From contig JAECUM010006648.1 in NCBI GenBank assembly GCA_016617855.1, forward strand, positions 1-64,000: a stretch of DNA of 64,000 bases, given 5' to 3'. Below are positions 42,790 to 55,603 of the stretch, piece by piece. Under the pieces are notes generated by a model. The model saw only the letters and a program-made list of their open reading frames with translations. It ran no database searches and was not told where the DNA came from. Each line of letters starts with the position of its first letter. Positions within the stretch are counted from its first letter, which is position 1. The stretch is from Megalonaias nervosa. Taxonomy: Eukaryota > Mollusca > Bivalvia > Unionida > Unionidae. The position numbers were made by a program, and so were the translations under genes.

Positions 42790-44060
42790 TTAATGCATTT
42801 GTAATACTCTGATTATAGGCACTGCATTTTGAACATTATCTATTTGCTGATCAAGAATTACTTTACATGCCCTTTCCTGGAGTCTGGACATTTTGGTCAT
42901 AGATATAGCAGATGTGTTCCCCCATATTATATTACAGTAGTCAAGATGTGGTTGAATATCAGTTTTACAAAATATTATTCTATACTTTAATGAAATGAAG
43001 GCCTTTATTTTTTTAGGAGCCAGAGCTAAGAGTTTATTTTCTTTGAAATATAATTATGATGTGATCATTGTTAGCTATTGTCTAAAAATAATCCAAGAAT
43101 TTCATCAATTCAAGGGATTTTTAGATCAATGTTGTCATGGAGAACATTCAGCATATCAGTTTGCAGTCTTGTTCATTTCTTCTGTATAGTTATCAGGAGG
43201 ACTTTTGTTTTGTCTGCATTGACGATCGTACCATTTTCCTTGTGCCATATTTGAAGTATGTTGAAAGCAGTGTTAAGGTTTTTCTCAACTTCAACCTGAC
43301 TGGTTTTGAACATCAGACATAATAGTGTCATCAGCATACAAGTCAGCTGATGAGGGATGCAATTCCTATCTAAAGTGTAGGTCATTTATAAACAGAATAA
43401 ATAGAAAGAAACGTAAGATAGAACCTTGTGGTATTCCATGATTTATCATTTATTTTCAGATAGGTGTCCATTTAAATTTTACCTGCTGACACATGTTGCA
43501 CAAGTAGGAAGTAAACCACTTAAGAGTACTAGTATCTTAATTTCATTGATATATTTTTAACTTTTCAAAAAGAATTTAATGATCTAGTAGGTCAAAAGTC
43601 TTTCTAAAGTCAATCATTTTAGTAGCAACTAACTTTCCTTCATCTAAAACCTTCAGCCACTTGTCAGTCATAGAGAAAAGTGCAGTTTTACAAGAACAAT
43701 CTTTTCAAAAGCCAGATTGATTTTCATGAAGATATTTATCAAAGAACCATGTGTATGCTTTTCAAGCCAGTTATAAAGAGTAGGAAGAATTGATATTGGT
43801 CTATAGTTGTTTACATCCTCTTTTGGTCTAGCTTTATGTAGTGGTGTTATTTTGGCAGTTATCCAATACTGGGAACATTGACTTGTTCTCAGATTGTGAT
43901 TACACAGAAAGAAAATACTATCAGCAATAGCAGATGCAGCTGCCTTAAGAAGTCTTGGACCTATTGTGTCAAGTCCTGTAGATTTAGAAACATCCATGTC
44001 TTTTAAGTAAGTAAAAACATACTTGGAACTTATTTCAAATTTGGTATCATTTTGGAAGTT
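42790..44060 (-). mobile_element. non-LTR retrotransposon fragment (Jockey/CR1-like)
   Basis: The minus-strand frame 43668-43997 encodes the early reverse transcriptase region (ITPLHKARPKEDVNNYRPIS, ISILPTLYNWLEK). Further downstream, in shifting frames, are GIPQGS, YADDT near 43330 and the late RLQERACKVILD segment near 42890. It is heavily damaged. The order on the minus strand is correct, so this is one decayed insertion. Confidence 0.8.
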
Positions 44061-44479
44061 TTGTGGAACAAAAACATTTTAGTTCTGAATGATCAGAGTC
44101 TAACTTATATTCTGTAATTTTAGAGGCAATGTTAACAAAAAATTTATTGAAAATATTAGCAATATCATCTGGATCATAACCATGGTTAAAAAAATTAATT
44201 ATATTAGTGATGATATATTTGTTTTAGTTGTCTTCATGTGGTGTGTCAAGGGCAAGATACAGCCTGGCGGGGCCCATCCCTCTCCAGACTGGATTACCAC
44301 AGCCAAAATCCACTGATATAATGTGGCACACCCTGGCCCTGAGCATATGGTTGTTGAGCTCATCTTGGAGCCATTCCGCCCTGGCGGTTGACTTCATCAA
44401 GGAAGACTTCCACCCAGTGATGCTGTGCTATCAACACACTATTTTACCCATAGTTGGGAGACTCACAGGGGCGGGAGCA

Positions 44480-45603
44480 TCTTATTCCATCCCATACGGA
44501 TCCAATGGACCTTTACTACTGATAGGGTATGGCATGCAGCCTTATGGGCAACTATGAGGAAGTACAACATCAGCTCAAACCTGGTGCAGGTTGTTGAGCA
44601 CCTCTATGACAATACCACCAGTGCTGTCCTCATCAATGGTAGCAGAGGAGATTGGTTTCAAACAACAGTTGGAGTCAGACAGAGATGTATACTGTCACCT
44701 ACACTCTTCAACATTTTCCTGGAAAGGATCATGGAGGATGCCTTGCATGACCACAAGGGCACTGTCAGCATCGGAGGAAGAACAATCACCAATCTTCGCT
44801 TCACAGATGATATTGATGGTTTAGCAGGAGATGAAAAAGAACTGGCTGACTTGGTTGAACGCCTCAACACAACCTCCACAGCATACAGAATGGAGATTAG
44901 AGCCGAAAAAAACAAACTGATGACAAACAGCACCAACAGCATCAGTGCAGAAATAAAGGTCAGTGGAAAGAAGATGGAAAGAGTAACAAGTTTCAAGTAC
45001 TTGGGATCAATTATCACAGATGAGGGCTCCAAACCAGAACTACTTTGCAGGATTGCCCAGACAACAGCAGCAATAACAAGGTTGAGACCAATATGGAAAG
45101 ATACCAACATTGCTTTTGGTTCCAAAATAAGGCTGATGCACTCAGTTGTCATATCCATCTTTCTGTATGCTTGTGAAACATGGATGCTCACATCAGATCT
45201 ACAAAGAAGGATTCAAACCTTCAAAATGAGATGCTACTGCAAGATCTTGGGCATCTCATGCATTGACCATGTAGCCAACAAAGAAGTCCACAATAGGATC
45301 CCATGAGCCATTGGATCCTATGAAGACCTCTTGACCACTGTAAAAAAGCGCAAACTGAAGTGGTATGGCCATGTCTCAAGATCATCTGGGCTGGCAAAAA
45401 CAATCTTGCAAGGCACAGTGCGAGGGTGCAGAAGAAGAGACCAACAGAAAAAGAGGTGGGAAGACAACATTAAGGAGTGGACAGGCATGGGATTTGGAGA
45501 TTCCCAAAGGACAGTAGAGAACAGGGAAAGATGGAGAGAATTGGTTGTAAAGTCATCTGTGGTGCCCCAACAACCTCTTGGGTTAAGGGATTGATGATGA
45601 TGG

Positions 45604-45636
<33 letters not shown>

Positions 45637-45640
45637 GCCT
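44480..45640 (+). mobile_element. RTE-like non-LTR retrotransposon fragment
   Basis: The plus strand gives RVWHAALWATMRKYN, TTVGVRQRCILSPTLFN and FTDDIDGLAG, then FKYLGS and YACETWM, and in a last frame KLKWYGHVSRSSG. The catalytic box is FTDD instead of FADD/YADD and GVRQGC has become GVRQRC, so the enzyme is dead even apart from the stop at 45304. A 3' tail of ATG repeats (45595-45640) fits the microsatellite tails of RTE elements. A diverged 5' part may reach back to 44228. Confidence 0.85.
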
Positions 45641-46532
45641 TATTTTTGCACTTCCACTTTCAAAATTCCTTTAGACATTTTCAGATAGTTTTGGAATCTT
45701 TTTTCTTGTCATCAAGACCTTTTGGTTCATGTACTGTTTTCTCTTTGCTTGTTTAATCATTTTGCCATCTTTATTTAACCAGATTTTGTATTCATCTTCA
45801 TTACCCGCAGACTTTAAGTGGTTTCATCTTTTCATTAATCTAAAATTTCCGTGGTGACTCAGCCAAGATGATAATAGTAACTTCACTCTGTGTGTCTTCA
45901 AAGTGCATGCTTATTAATAACTTATAAAAACAGATTATAGTACTTAAAATGTCATCACTCTCATCAAAAATTGATCAGTTTAACCAATTTTGGGAACAGA
46001 AAATTGTGAAACATTGTAATGGATATTTGTGTATATATGGTCTATAAGTGTTTTTAAATTGGATATTACCCTTATGTGGTTTCCTTAACTAATTATGAAA
46101 TCCCAAAAGGTTTTTCAACAAAATCCAACCTTTCTTTCTAAATTTGTTCCTTTACTAGGTTTATGTTTAGGTTACCTAATATTGTTTCTCTTCGTTTATA
46201 ACATTTTTTTGGTTTGAAATTCAAAATGTTCATTCCAGTCAACATTTCAAGATGAATGCCTATATAGATGAAACTTACTAAACAGGGTTTGGCTTTTCTG
46301 ATTTGATCTGAATCCGTATTGATTCAACTTCTCCTGGTTTAGTATCCAACCATCTTTTGTAAACTGTACTAATTTTGACCCAGCTCCTGCCACCCTGTCT
46401 CTGCAAACAAGTTTATCCCACTAATAACAGAAACAACAATAATGATATCACTGCCTGTGTCCTACTGACCATTACCAGAGTTTTGAACTTTTGCTTTGTA
46501 GCTTATGTTGGAACATACCCATTTAATGCCTG

Positions 46533-46796
46533 CTCTGGTGGCCAAGTGGTTCGAACCCCAGCCGAGTCATACCAAAGACTTAAAAAAATGGTACTAACAG
46601 CTGCCTCGCTTGGTGCTCAGAATTAAGAGGTTAGTGTTAGGACTTGTTGGCCTGGTGTCAGGATAATGTGACTGGGTGGGACATCATGCCACATGTCTGC
46701 AGCATGATGCCCAAGTGCTAGACATCACTATAAACTGTTACACTGCAGACATTGTAGTGATATGACTGAAAAATTGTTAAAGCTACGTTAAAAATC
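46533..46796 (+). repeat. SINE family A, plus-strand copy
   Basis: The head is partly deleted (GGTGGCCAAGTGGTTCGAACCCC) and the body is complete (CTGCCTCGCTTGGTGCTCAG, GGACATCATGCC, CTGCAGCATGATGC). A (CA)n tail follows at 46797-46816. Confidence 0.8.
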
Positions 46797-47949
46797 ACAC
46801 ACACACACACACACACCTGCCACCCTTTCTCTGCAAACAGGTTTATCCCACTAATAACAGAAACAACAATAATGATATATCACTGCCTATGTCCTGCTGA
46901 CCATGACTAGAGTTTTGAACTTTGGCTTTGTAGCATATGTTGGAACATACCCAGCATTCAAATGGTGTTTTGTACTGAAATCAACTTTGTGCTAAAAATA
47001 GACCATAATGTCATTGCCATAGGCTTCTATTGTTATTTTAGACAAAGCATCCAGATTCTAGCAACTTTTTCTCATTCCATTTACCACTGCATGACTACAT
47101 CACCTGTGATATCCTTGTCTCACACTGCCTTGATTCAGCTATGGATGCAGTCAATACTGGTACATGTAGTAATAAAAATAAGAAGAAGAAGAAAAAGAAA
47201 AAGAATCACAATAGCAAAAAGAGACATCAACATGTATAATAAAAGCTTGTATTATGTACCTATGCAATATTATTACAAAAATAATGGAATTCTTAACTGT
47301 TATAATAATAATAATACTAATATTACCACTATTACAACTCTAAATAATGCAATACTGAATGGTAAAATAACAATTTGATTCAAACATTATGAGTGTATTG
47401 AGATCCAGCAATCTATACATATTTTCAAATACTGGTATACACTTAATGGTTAGACACCTTGCTCAGCTTCCATAATTCCATTTAAAACTGAAAAAAAATT
47501 AAACCTCAAAAACTTTTGAATAATTTCAGATGAAACTTGCAATATATTGCCCTACCATTATAAACTTGCTATAAATATAAACCAATAAGAACATGATAAA
47601 ACAATTTTAGACAATCATTATTGTCATTTTCATTGGACTTTGATTACTAATAAGCAAAACAGTTATTGGCTAAAATGAAAATAACACATTCTAAGATGTA
47701 ACTCCACATTCCTATGTCTATTGCAGAACAGATTTTTTTAAGGAATGATTAGTTAATATAATATTGAACCCATGATCAATTTGGTCCAACCAAAATGAAA
47801 ACAAAATGCATGTTGTTTAATATGTATGTGCAATAATCATGCATCAGTGAATAAGCAATGTTACCAATCATATTTTCATAGTAATTTTACACCTTTACTA
47901 TGTGTACCATTTTATGAAAATGTATTGTTTATAAGGCATTTGTTGTGTG

Positions 47950-47971
47950 TGTGTATATATATATATATACT

Positions 47972-48022
<51 letters not shown>
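47950..48022. repeat. (TG)/(TA)n microsatellite
   Basis: TG repeats passing into TA repeats, interrupted once by CTGG. Confidence 0.9.
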
Positions 48023-48025
<3 letters not shown>

Positions 48026-48076
48026 CACCACATACATTAAAAATAACATGCATTTAAAGTGTTGGCATAAAGCAAT

Positions 48077-48106
48077 TTGATATACCAATACTATTGGTAT
48101 ATCAAA
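48077..48106. repeat. perfect palindrome
   Basis: TTGATATACCAATA followed by its reverse complement TATTGGTATATCAA with a 1-2 bp centre. It resembles the GGTATATCA arms of the foldback MITEs and may be a remnant of one. Confidence 0.7.
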
Positions 48107-48651
48107 TTGTGATCCGCCCATGGTGCAATAATACACATATATAAATGTTCTCGCGAGCGTCTGCAGTTGATTCTAGATCAATGATCAATTTCCACAAATT
48201 AGTCACTAGTGACGTATGAAAAATAATGATCAAAAGTATTAATAATCCCCGTTTTCTAAATTAATTTAATATGGTACACATTTTCATCACAATCCTTTCT
48301 GCTTTCTGTTCTACCCTCCCCTCTCAAGCATAACAGACAAACTGCGCAGAAATGTGGAATGAGAGAGAAAAGGAATTTGGGCTGGATTAAAACCTTGAAA
48401 TAGAAATTACACCAAGTAACCTACAAGAATATGGTTCGTCGTAACGATACATGTGCACTTTGCTTGGGATTTAACAACAGTGTTTATCAATGATACAATG
48501 TTACAAACCAGTAAATTCCTCGGTTACGTGGTACACATACTGTGATATATTTAATGTTATGTTTTTTTTGTTTTTTCTTAAACATACCATAATGTTCTAA
48601 AAAATCGATTATTATTATTTAAATATGAAAATGTCCAAAGGTCTCTCTTGA

Positions 48652-48652
48652 C

Positions 48653-48687
<35 letters not shown>

Positions 48688-48688
48688 C
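48652..48688. repeat. (TGAT)n microsatellite
   Basis: Nine tandem TGAT units. Confidence 0.95.
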
Positions 48689-48854
48689 CATCGTAGCAGG
48701 ATACGGGCTAAAATCTATGAAATGGCAAACGTAGAGGATTTTCCAACAATATCTCTGGACTTATGAATGATGGTAAAAGTTAAGTCAAACCAACCAAAGG
48801 ATGAGAGAGAGAGAGACAGACAGATAGACAGAGACAGAGTTTTAAAGTCAAACC

Positions 48855-48857
<3 letters not shown>

Positions 48858-48917
<60 letters not shown>
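48858..48917. repeat. (GA)n microsatellite
   Basis: About 29 GA units. Confidence 0.95.
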
Positions 48918-48921
<4 letters not shown>

Positions 48922-49239
48922 GGGTCGGTTGTACTGTTGCTAAAAGCAGAATAATGACTTAGATCAACTGTAAATATATTAAAATATTTTAATTACCTCT
49001 TGTTGGTTCGTCAGTTGGCTTAGTTTCTATTCCACATTAATTTCCATGCGCCTGAAGGTGAATGGCATTGCGTTCATTTGAATGGTGTACCTATCCAACT
49101 GTTGCTACTGCTCTACTTTTATTATTGAAAACCATCTTTCATGTTTAAATCATAAGTGTGTATTATATTGATTTAATCAATGTGGAGAAAAATAGAAACC
49201 AAGAAAAGAAAATAATCGACTTATCAATATGCAGAGGTG

Positions 49240-49545
49240 ATTGTAAATAGCCACTACAGCAGAGAACTACATTTTGTAGCGGACACACTCGGGGATGTGA
49301 GGAGTTCATTCACTAGGTCAATACACGGCTGCCTGTAGTAAATCTGAACTCCGTTCAGAGGGCACATATATGTATTTGTATGTGATATAAATAAAATATA
49401 TGTAAAGTATGTACGCTGTATCAATGATATACCACTCGTTGTATAAATTTTTCATTAAAAGGAAACTCAGCAAGCTTCGTTTCCTTTTAATGAAAAATTT
49501 AAACATCTCGTGGTATATGATTGATACAGTGTACATACTATAGAT
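49240..49545. mobile_element. foldback MITE-like element, copy 2
   Basis: Arms 49408-49466 and 49479-49538 are near-perfect reverse complements separated by about 12 bp. Motifs include TATGTACGCTGTATCA, GTGGTATAT and TTTTTCATTAAAAGGAAAC. The upstream part holds CTACATTTTGTAGCGGACAC, shared with copy 1 at about 1.3 kb. (TA)n follows directly. Confidence 0.85.
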
Positions 49546-49547
49546 GT

Positions 49548-49616
<69 letters not shown>
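49548..49616. repeat. (TA)n microsatellite
   Basis: Uninterrupted TA run. Confidence 0.95.
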
Positions 49617-49619
<3 letters not shown>

Positions 49620-49689
49620 GAACATCCCTAGAAACTGAAGGCAGCATTTCTGTCATACTGGTATACAGTTTCTGTCAGGTATATAGTCA

Positions 49690-50075
49690 TTGGGTCCCTC
49701 AAAATGACAATACACAAGACAGTCTGGTACCTTAAAATCATAATATACCAGCCAGTCTGGTACCTTAAAATCATAATATACCAGCCAGTCTGGTAACTTA
49801 AAATCATAATATACCAGCCAGTCTGGTAGCTTAAAAGCATAATATACCAGCCAGTCTGGTACCTTAAAATCATAATATACCATCCAATCTGGTACCTTAA
49901 AATCATAATATATGAGCCAGTCTGGTACCTTAAAATCATAATATACCAGCCAGTCTGGTACCTTAAAATCATAATATACCAGCCAGTCTGATACCTTAAA
50001 ATGGCTAGTCTGGTACCTCAAAATGGCTATGTACCAGCCATTCTGATACCTCAAATTAGTTATATCGGGTGCCTT
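49690..50075 (+). repeat. 33-bp tandem satellite
   Basis: About eleven copies of a unit with CCAGCCAGTCTGGTACC, TTAAAATCATAATATA. Its length is a multiple of three, so long open frames appear on the minus strand in two frames. These are repeat artefacts. Confidence 0.9.
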
Positions 50076-50873
50076 AAAATAGCTATATTACTGACAGTTG
50101 TGTACATAACATTGGCACAACTTTTAAGAAGTATACTTTTGTTTCTGGTCTTGGAGAGGCCTCAACATTCCATCCATCACTAAAATTGAATATTAGAACA
50201 TTGATCTATAATTTAATGAACAAATTTAGCACCTGGTAGAAGAACATGTTGCTGCCCCTATATTGTCCAAAATCAAGTTGCTGGCTTTGCACTCATTAAA
50301 TTTATTAATTTGGCTTTGTTATGATGGTGGCTGTTTAGGAAACTTGAAATGCATCTAAAAAGATGAAAAAGAAAAGCAGATTTTGGTTAGATATGAGAGG
50401 TAACCTTTATAGATAGTCAGACTATATTTCACGAAATATGCCCTGCCAGTGCAGACACTTTTGGGAGCCATCTTAAGCCAAATTAAACAAAAAAATGTGT
50501 GGTTCTGGTTACATTTAAATATTATTTAGGTCAGTCAGTTGGTACAAACTTATTATTTTTTGTCCTGACTGATTTAAATGAAGCATAAACTTGAAAACAA
50601 GCATCATTAACATCCTGAATTTAATTTCAGTCACAGTTATGTCACTTTGGTTTTTTTGGGGAGGGGAGAGGGGTGTTGTTTCTCTAAAATTTAGGAGAAC
50701 TTGGCAGCAAAAAATAAGTTCAGTGAGGTAACCAGAATGGCACATTTTTTATGTGGGCTAATCTATCATTTGGCTTCTATAATCCACATGGGCTTCTTTT
50801 TAATTGGGCAGGAACCTAGTCAAATGAACAATGGAATAATTACTAATTCTTATCTATGTGTCTCTCATTACAG

Positions 50874-51019
50874 TAACCCTCCAAGCCAATTTTAGTGTGA
50901 ACTTTAAGGGATTTCTCATACAGCCAAGAAAAAACGACAGTATTTCTCAGCCAAACACAGTTGGCACCCTAACTGGGAACTCCTACACAAAGAACCCTTG
51001 TACAACAACCACAGTTCTG
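50874..51019 (+). CDS. reeler-domain protein, exon 2
   Basis: Acceptor CATTACAG, donor GTATGT. Completes the split valine codon from exon 1 and reads TLQANFSVNFKGFLIQPR, then TVGTLTGNSYTKNPC, central strands of the reeler fold. Length 146 bp, ending in phase 0. Confidence 0.85.
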
Positions 51020-51061
51020 GTATGTCTATCATTTTGTTCAGCTGGTTATGTGCTTGCTCAC

Positions 51062-51066
<5 letters not shown>

Positions 51067-51097
<31 letters not shown>
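51067..51097. repeat. (GA)n microsatellite
   Basis: About 15 GA units in intron 2. Confidence 0.95.
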
Positions 51098-51214
51098 GGT
51101 AAACTTTCAAAACATGAGACTTCTTTACATTATTTCATATATGTTTTCCCCTGAATCACAGCAAATGTCAACTACAAATTATTTAATTTACCTGTACATG
51201 TCCTTTTGCACTAC

Positions 51215-51600
51215 AGGTCTCATCAGTCTGTGTTATCTCATTAGCACTCTATGTTAACTCTGTTATCTCATTATCAGTTTATGTTATTTCAATATCAGTA
51301 ATTGATATGTCATTAGCAGTTTATGCTATCTCATTAGCTGTTGATGTTATTTCATTATCAGTCTGTGTTATCACATTAGCAGTCTATGATATCTCATGAG
51401 CAGTATATGGTATCTCATTAGCTGTTTATGTTATTTCATTATCAGTCTATGTTATCACATTAGCAGTCTATGATATCTCATGAGTAGTATATGGTATCTC
51501 ATTAGCTGTTTATGTTATTTCATTATCAGTCTATGTTATCAAATTAGCAGTCTATGATATCTCATTAGTAGTATATGCTATCTCATTGGCAGTTTAATTT
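51215..51600 (+). repeat. ~30-bp tandem repeat
   Basis: Units with GTCTATGATATCTCATTAGC and GTTTATGTTATTTCATTATCA. A higher-order ~90-bp period is visible. Confidence 0.85.
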
Positions 51601-51670
51601 AACCTTCCTAAACATGCACTAAAATGTCATTACTATCTGCATGACAAGAGTGTGTGTCTTTTTTTATTTT

Positions 51671-51950
51671 TAACACTGACTTAACAGTTTTAGTCATATC
51701 GCTATGATGTCTGCACCATGGCAGTTAATAGTTATGTCTAGCACTGGGGCATCATGCTGCAGACATGTAGCATCATATTCCACCCAGTTACATTGTCCTA
51801 ATACTTACCTCTTAATGCTGAGTGACAAGCAAGGTAGCTGCTAGTAGGATTTTTATAAGTCTTTGATATAACTTGGCCAGGTTTTGCACTTGTGACCTCC
51901 TACATCCGAGGTAAGATGCTCTAACCACTGAGGCCACCAGAGTGGTCCCT
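51671..51950 (-). repeat. SINE family A, minus copy
   Basis: Head and body both visible (plus sense GATGCTCTAACCACTGAGGCC, GCATCATGCTGCAGACATG). More diverged than 40595-40897. Confidence 0.8.
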
Positions 51951-52014
51951 GCAATACAAGACTTTTTATTTTCCCTCACTTTTTAAACTGAATTGCCATG
52001 CAATACCATATATT

Positions 52015-52410
52015 TTGTTGATGATGTCTATCTGTCAGTCAATACCATACATTGAATTTATGTCTATCTGTCACTCAGTACCATCAACTGAATTGATGAC
52101 GTCTATCTGTCACTCAGTACCATCAACTGAATTGATGATGTCTGTCACTCAGTACAATCAATTGAATTGATGACATCTATCTGTCACTCAGTACCATCAA
52201 CTGAATCGATGATGTCTATCTGTCACTCAGTACCATCAGTTGAATTGACAATGTCTATCTGTCACTCAGTACCATCAATTGAATTGATGACGTCTATCTG
52301 TCACTCAGTACCATCAATTGAATTGATGACATCTGTCACTCAGTACCATCAATTGAATTGATGATGTCTATCTGTCACTCAGTACCGACAACTGAATTGA
52401 CTATGTCTAT
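52015..52410 (+). repeat. ~39-bp tandem satellite
   Basis: About ten copies with CTGTCACTCAGTACCATCAA, CTGAATTGATGACGTCTAT. Confidence 0.9.
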
Positions 52411-52599
52411 GTGTCAGATATGTAGATCTATGCATCGTAAGGTACTACAATGTTTATAACACATGCCTAGTACATGCAGCATACTGTAGACCCAAATGTG
52501 CCATTTTGTAACGCTGAGAAGGGTGATTTACAAAATATAGCCCATCCAACAAAGAGAGGAGCACATTTTTTAGTTCTACTGGTCAAAGACTAGAAGAAC

Positions 52600-53345
52600 T
52601 TATGGAATGTTGACCATCATCTGTCCCTTAGCACATGTTTCTTACCAACAACTCCTCAACAAAACTGGAGGACTGCCATGAAACTTTACACACACATTTA
52701 TCCCAAGATCTAGATATTTCTAAATGGAGCTTGTTTTGGAATCCAGTATGGCTGCTACAGCTGCCATCTTGAAAATCTTGTTGTCACCAATTCTCCTGAA
52801 AGGATGGTCATATCAACATGGGGCTTTTCACTAAAATACTTCTTATGATGTCTTGATGGTTCTAAATAAAATTGGTGCTGATCTTAATTCAATATGGCCA
52901 CCATGTGGCAACCTTCTTGAAAATCTTGCTATTGCTACTCCATAATGGAAAGTCGTAGCTTTATTAGAGGACATCTTATGATGTCTAGTTGGTCCTAAAT
53001 GAAAATAGTACCAATCAGTATGGTCAGCCATGGTGGTTATCTTGAAAATCTTGTTTTATCACTACTCCTTCTGAATGGATGTTGACGGGTTTTCTCTAGA
53101 CGACATTTTGTGATGTCTAACTGGTCCTAAATGAAAATAATGCTGCTCTGACATCCAGTATGGCAGCATATTGAAAATCTTATCACTCCTCCTCCAATAA
53201 GGGAACTAAACAACACTGGGTTTTCAACAGAAGACTTAATTTTTCTTAGGCTGTCTAGTTAGTCCTAAATGAAATCATGCTGGTCTTACCTTCAATGCGG
53301 CGACCGAAGCAGCCTTCTTGAGATCTTGCTATTGTTACTTCTGAA
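52600..53345 (+). repeat. ~125-bp degenerate tandem repeat
   Basis: Units contain TCTAGTTGGTCCTAAATGAA, AATATGGCC/CAGTATGGC and CTTGAAAATCTTG. Further single units lie at 53690-53770 and 61690-61830, so it is a dispersed repeat of the locus. Confidence 0.75.
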
Positions 53346-53680
53346 TGGATGGATAGTCATATTGACATGAGATGGATAGTCATATTGACATGAGATGTAT
53401 AGTCATATTGACATGAGATGAATAGTCATATTGACATGAGATGGATAGTCATATTGACATGAGATGGATAGTCATATTGACATGAGATGGATAGTCATAT
53501 TGACATGAGATGGATAGTCATATTGACATGAGATGGATAGTCATATTGACATGAGATGACATGAGATGAATAGTCATATTGACATGAGATTGATAGTCAT
53601 ACTGACATGGGATGGATAGTCATATTGACATGATAGTCATATTGACATGAGATGGATAGTCATATTGACATGAGGTTTTC
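53346..53680 (+). repeat. 23-bp tandem satellite
   Basis: About fourteen copies of GATGGATAGTCATATTGACA plus TGA. Confidence 0.92.
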
Positions 53681-54229
53681 AGCAAAAGGATTCAAATGAT
53701 GAATATCTGGCCTTAAATGAAAATGGTGACAATCCAACATCCAATATGGCTGCCACAGGCGACAGTATGAAAATGATGCATTTATCTCCCAAAAATATCA
53801 GTACTGTTGGTTGGCAATGTTTACTGTAACCCATAAAATGACAGTGAAATACTGTTGAAAGTTTGAAATTGGTTCTGTGAATGAATCTGTACACTTCCCT
53901 GTCATATGTGAGTTCAGTTTTCCATTTGTCAACATTAGAAGCAACTGCAATTATTGGAGGAAAGGTGTACTAGTCAAAGTTTTGACAGATACAGATGGAA
54001 TGAAAAAAAAAGAATAACAAATTTACTAATTCACTCTAACATGTACTTTATGAATTTTGAGCTAATTTGAATCATTCTTTATCCCATGGGATCGATCCCA
54101 TGGGATTGATGAAGCTGTACAATGTACTATTGATATATATCACAGGTCAGCCAGATGTACATTGTTACAGTGTAATAATGATTGGAAAATACAACCTTTT
54201 TGGTGGGATAAAGAATATGATCTCTTATA

Positions 54230-54925
54230 ATGACAAAAAAGTATTCTCTCCATAAACTTAGATATAATAGATCCATTCAAAATCTGACAAATTACAAACT
54301 GAGTCGAAAAAGGTTCAAAAGTGTGATACACATGAAAAATAGAATTTTAAGCATACAAAGAAAAGAAATTATTAGAATCAACTTGTCTGACAGTAATCTC
54401 ATGTCTTGTGTCATCAGTGGTATGAATACGTCAGATCATTACTATATTGTAATGACTCAAAAATTAATCACAGCTTTTGATTGTATGACTGAAACTTCAG
54501 ATGATATTTTTTGAAACTCCTATCTCTGAAGCTGAAGTTCTCAAAAGTATTCAAATTCTAAAATCAGGAATGTCTTCTGGACCAGATGGAATAATAGCTA
54601 AAATGATAAAAAAAACACAACTCCAAGCATATGTCCTTATTTAATCAAATTATTTAATGAAATTTAAACACATTTACATGGTAGCATTATCTTCCCATTA
54701 CACAAAAAGACTCTTCAGATGACCCTTTCAAATACAGGGGTATCTCTCTCATTGATATCTTAAATAAAAATTTTACCATTATTTTAAACCAATGCCTCAT
54801 TCAGTGGTGCAAAGCTAATAACAACAATTTGAAGAAACTAAGGCAGGATTACTACAAGGAGAATGTCAAATACCGGTATTACCTCTTTATTTTCTTAATG
54901 TATTAAATATTGGATTAGGTTCATT
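54230..54925 (+). mobile_element. non-LTR retrotransposon fragment, third copy
   Basis: Plus-strand pieces show ISEAEVLKSIQILKSG...SGPDGI, then FKYRGISLIDI-like and ILNQCL-like words, the N-terminal part of a reverse transcriptase, broken by many stops. No 3' part is found. Confidence 0.65.
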
Positions 54926-55557
54926 AGAATGGGTGATAACTGATATCCAATACAATGTTATTTCATGTTGAAAAAAATGGACAAGTTGAGTCAAGTCACA
55001 TGGGTTATGAAAGTTAAAGACAAACTATTCAGATATGGATTTGGTATCATTGGTACACATGGGATGTAGGAGATGAAAAGTAGTTTTGCTCAATTTCAGA
55101 CATTTTCAAAATGATTAAACTAGAATTCAGCTATAAAATAAACTAGAATTCAGCTATAAAAAATATCGAATAAGGGATATCACTATAATAAATTTTATAA
55201 TACATTTTCTGTTCCATTTTAATATAACTACTGATTTACCTACCCATCTACAAAATGCATCAGCCAGACTCTGATGTTTCACTCATAAGTTAGCTATAGA
55301 CAAAAGAAGGTGTAACAACATTCTTCAAAATCAGCATAAATGTTATGTGATAAATAGCAAGTAAAAGACAAATATCACTTTGTTTCATGTGGATCTTAAG
55401 AACAAATTCACACCATGAAGTTTTAGCAAAACACACCAATGCTAAGAAATAAAACAATTAACAACTCTTTAATTCTGTTGGCAGCGTCAGTTTGTATCAG
55501 AGTTTGTAGTTTGTCAACATGGATTATACTGCGTGTGGTCAGAAGTAATTCTGAAAG

Positions 55558-55603
55558 GAATAATAATAATACTAATACTAATAATAATAATAATAATAAT
55601 AAT
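55558..55603. repeat. (AAT)n microsatellite
   Basis: AAT units with a few changes. Confidence 0.9.

Larger units (their letters stand above)
41328..50873 (+). other. intron 1 of the reeler-domain gene
   Basis: 9.5 kb between a GTGAGA donor and a CATTACAG acceptor, phase 1. It carries two non-LTR fragments, a SINE, a foldback element, satellites and microsatellites, listed separately. Stretches without listed features (45650-46530, 46820-47940, 48110-48640) show no gene. Confidence 0.75.

Noticed and set aside
44228..44557. Independent 109-codon gene
   Set aside because: It runs over the 5' part of the RTE-like fragment in a wrong frame; the reverse transcriptase words are in the neighbouring frame.
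48077..48106. Rho-independent terminator or operator
   Set aside because: The setting is a eukaryotic intron; the palindrome is better explained as a foldback element relic.
49653..50054. 133- and 114-codon minus-strand open frames
   Set aside because: Both are translations of the 33-bp satellite in different frames.
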